This document shows positions 7,092 through 8,525 of a DNA stretch of 8,525 bases, one piece after another. Below the pieces are notes generated by a model. That model was not told the DNA's origin. It saw only the letters and a program-made list of their open reading frames with translations, and made no database searches. The DNA comes from Competibacteraceae bacterium UBA2788 (GTDB lineage Bacteria > Pseudomonadota > Gammaproteobacteria > Competibacterales > Competibacteraceae): contig DEHY01000225.1 in NCBI GenBank assembly GCA_002352185.1, positions 1,353-9,877 on the forward strand, in the 5' to 3' direction. Positions within the stretch are counted from its first letter, which is position 1; each line of letters opens with the position of its first letter. Position numbers and translations under genes: made by a program.

Positions 7092-8301
7092 CACGCAAAC
7101 CCTCCGCCGGTTCGATACGGGCCGCACGCCAGCCGCCGACGCTGGCGGCGAGCAGCATGATCAGCACGGTCGCCGCTGCCGCATACAGGCCATGTTCAAT
7201 CCGCAGGCGGCAAACCATTTCACCAGGCTCAACCTGATCAGCGAACCAGTGATTGATGGTCGCACCCGCCAGAGTATAGGCCAGCCCGGCCAGAATCAGC
7301 CCGAATCCGGCGGTTAACAGCGCCTGGAGCAATGGAAACCACACCAGCCCGCGCCCCGGCAATCCCAGCAGCCGCAGAATGCTCAATTCCCGGCGCTTGC
7401 GCTCAATCGCCGCCAGCACGTTGATGCCCAGCGCGCAGGCGTAACCCGCCGCGCTCAATGTGGCGATGAGTGCGAAGATTGCGGTCAAATTGCGGTTCAA
7501 CGCCTGAACCTGGGCAATCGCGGCGGCTTGGGTTTCGACCTCGATCCCCTGGCTGAGCAGATGATCCCGCAGCGGAGCTACCTCCTCAAGACTGCGGGCA
7601 TAGAGCCGGAATGCGGGATAGCGCCGTTCCGGCGGATCAGTTGCAGCCGGTTGTCCCGGCCAGCCGAAGCGTTCTACCGCGAAACCATCCCGGTAATCTT
7701 CCACCGCTTCCAGCAGATCGAGTTGGACAAAGGCTGCGTCCCGCCCGAACGCCGTCAACGGCAGCACCGTGCCGACAGTGACCGTCAATGAAGCGTATTC
7801 CAGTCGGCTGCCGTGGCTGCGGCTGACCGCTGCCGGCAATTGGTCGCCGACGCGCAGTTGCAATTTTTCCGCCGCCGATTGACTGATCAGCAATTGCAAC
7901 GGTTCGCTGGGCGGCGCGACGCCGACCGGCAGCAGCGGATCGCCGGATGCGGTAGGCAACAGTTCCACCGTGAGCGAGCGGCCCAAATCAGGACGGCGCA
8001 AATCCAGCGTACCGGCAATCTGGCGGGTGCGCGGAATCACGAAAGCCACCTCCGGGCGCGTCGCCAGCGTCGTGAACCAGGCGGGGGCGAAACGGTGGCC
8101 GCCGACCGGCAGCAATTCCCGATTGCGGGGTTCCCGCGCCAGCCGTTCGATCAGCGTGGACATCACCCCGTGCTTGAGTCCCAGCAGCACCAGCAGCGGG
8201 GCCAGCACCGCCGCCAGCGCCAGCACCGCGCACAGCGACAGCCGCCATTCGTGGGCATAGTCCCGCCCTGCGATGTGGGCGATATTGCCAAACACTTTCA
8301 T
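7084..8301 (-). CDS. ABC transporter permease, FtsX/MacB/LolC type
   Basis: The 405-residue inner-membrane protein has the layout of type VII ABC (MacB-like) permeases: one N-terminal helix (about 20-43), a large periplasmic domain (about 45-268) and three C-terminal helices (about 271-297, 320-345, 371-391). The cytoplasmic coupling segment AIERKRRELSILRLLGLPGR (298-317) and the ending GGWRAARIEPAEGLRDG are typical of the FtsX superfamily. Such complexes use ATP in the cytoplasm to drive movements of the periplasmic domain, either extruding lipoproteins or peptides (LolCDE, MacAB) or activating hydrolases (FtsEX). No membrane-fusion protein is visible in the window. The ATG at 8301 overlaps the ATPase stop as ATGA, so the two subunits are translationally coupled. 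An earlier in-frame ATG at 8358 would add 19 non-membrane residues inside the ATPase gene and is less likely. The substrate is unknown. Confidence 0.93.
   Translation of the reverse strand: MKVFGNIAHIAGRDYAHEWRLSLCAVLALAAVLAPLLVLLGLKHGVMSTLIERLAREPRNRELLPVGGHRFAPAWFTTLATRPEVAFVIPRTRQIAGTLDLRRPDLGRSLTVELLPTASGDPLLPVGVAPPSEPLQLLISQSAAEKLQLRVGDQLPAAVSRSHGSRLEYASLTVTVGTVLPLTAFGRDAAFVQLDLLEAVEDYRDGFAVERFGWPGQPAATDPPERRYPAFRLYARSLEEVAPLRDHLLSQGIEVETQAAAIAQVQALNRNLTAIFALIATLSAAGYACALGINVLAAIERKRRELSILRLLGLPGRGLVWFPLLQALLTAGFGLILAGLAYTLAGATINHWFADQVEPGEMVCRLRIEHGLYAAAATVLIMLLAASVGGWRAARIEPAEGLRDG
7100..7105 (-). promoter_or_regulatory. Ribosome binding site fixing the start of the SUMF1-fold gene
   Basis: GGAGGG on the minus strand is followed by 8 bases and the ATG at 7091. 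It lies inside the last codons of the permease gene. It argues for the 7091 start and against the ATG at 7127, which would need a 44-base overlap. Confidence 0.75.
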
Positions 8302-8525
8302 CGGTCTGCTCGTGCAAAGCGGGCGGTCACTTGCCCGCCCCCGGGTAGAGAAGTCCACGCCAGTTCCGGGGTAATCCGCCGCAAGCCGTAGCGTTCCATC
8401 CGCGTCCAGTCGTGGCTGGCGACGATGACCGTCGTACCCTGTTCCGTCGCCAGCGCCAGGAATAAATCCATGACGCTATCGGCGTTCAGCGGATCCAGCG
8501 AGGCCGTCGGTTCGTCGGCCAGCAC
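8298..8525 (-). CDS. ABC transporter ATP-binding protein, C-terminal fragment at window edge
   Basis: Only the last 76 codons are present, the final one being the stop; the 5' part lies beyond 8525. The fragment starts with the Walker B and D-loop sequence VLADEPTASLD, including the catalytic glutamate, and continues to the H-loop histidine in VIVASHDW. This is the end of a nucleotide-binding domain of the MacB/LolD/FtsE class. The GTG at the edge encodes an internal valine here and is not a start codon. It is the cytoplasmic motor for the permease, with which it overlaps by 4 bases (ATGA). Confidence 0.95.
   Translation of the reverse strand: MLADEPTASLDPLNADSVMDLFLALATEQGTTVIVASHDWTRMERYGLRRITPELAWTSLPGGGQVTARFARADR

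Noticed and set aside
7921..8114. Repeated stretch gccgaccggcagca at 7921 and 8101
   Set aside because: Both copies encode the same short peptide LLPVG within the permease periplasmic domain; this looks like codon bias and not a mobile repeat.
7813..8391. Plus-strand open frame rich in Arg, Gln and His opposite the permease
   Set aside because: Composition is typical of an antisense shadow and the permease frame is well supported.

Overview
The window is GC-rich bacterial chromosome with every gene on the minus strand, so transcription runs from position 8525 towards 1. DnaK and GrpE have proteobacterial sequences. Two sigma-32-type heat-shock promoters and a conventional outer-membrane lipoprotein signal point to a Gammaproteobacterium, or at least a proteobacterium. 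I cannot name the genus from the sequence.

Two blocks are present. In transcription order, the first is an accessory-looking envelope operon at 8525-1452. It holds the end of an ABC transporter ATPase (8525-8298), an FtsX/MacB-type permease (8301-7084), an exported SUMF1/FGE-fold protein with a long helical tail (7091-5295), and a glycine-zipper outer-membrane lipoprotein (5244-4309). It then has a membrane-anchored trypsin-like serine protease (4175-2451) and a smaller membrane protein (2411-1452). The first three genes overlap by 4 and 8 bases, and the lipoprotein follows 50 bases later. The last two encode paralogues that share an N-terminal domain, one membrane helix and a short coiled coil ending near a cysteine. 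Only the first carries a protease.

The second block is the heat-shock pair grpE (1292-702) and the start of dnaK (605-1, cut by the window edge). Each is preceded by its own strong sigma-32 promoter match with a 13-base spacer, so the chaperone genes look transcriptionally independent of the operon upstream.

Functionally, the envelope operon looks like one unit. It would combine an energy-coupled inner-membrane FtsX-type complex, a periplasmic SUMF1-fold protein lacking the catalytic cysteines of true FGE, an outer-membrane-linked lipoprotein and a tethered protease. No substrate can be named. The likeliest place for an undescribed system is this gene set, especially the shared N-terminal domain of the last two proteins. 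Intergenic gaps are all under 200 bases, and I saw no RNA genes, insertion sequences, CRISPR arrays or convincing terminators.
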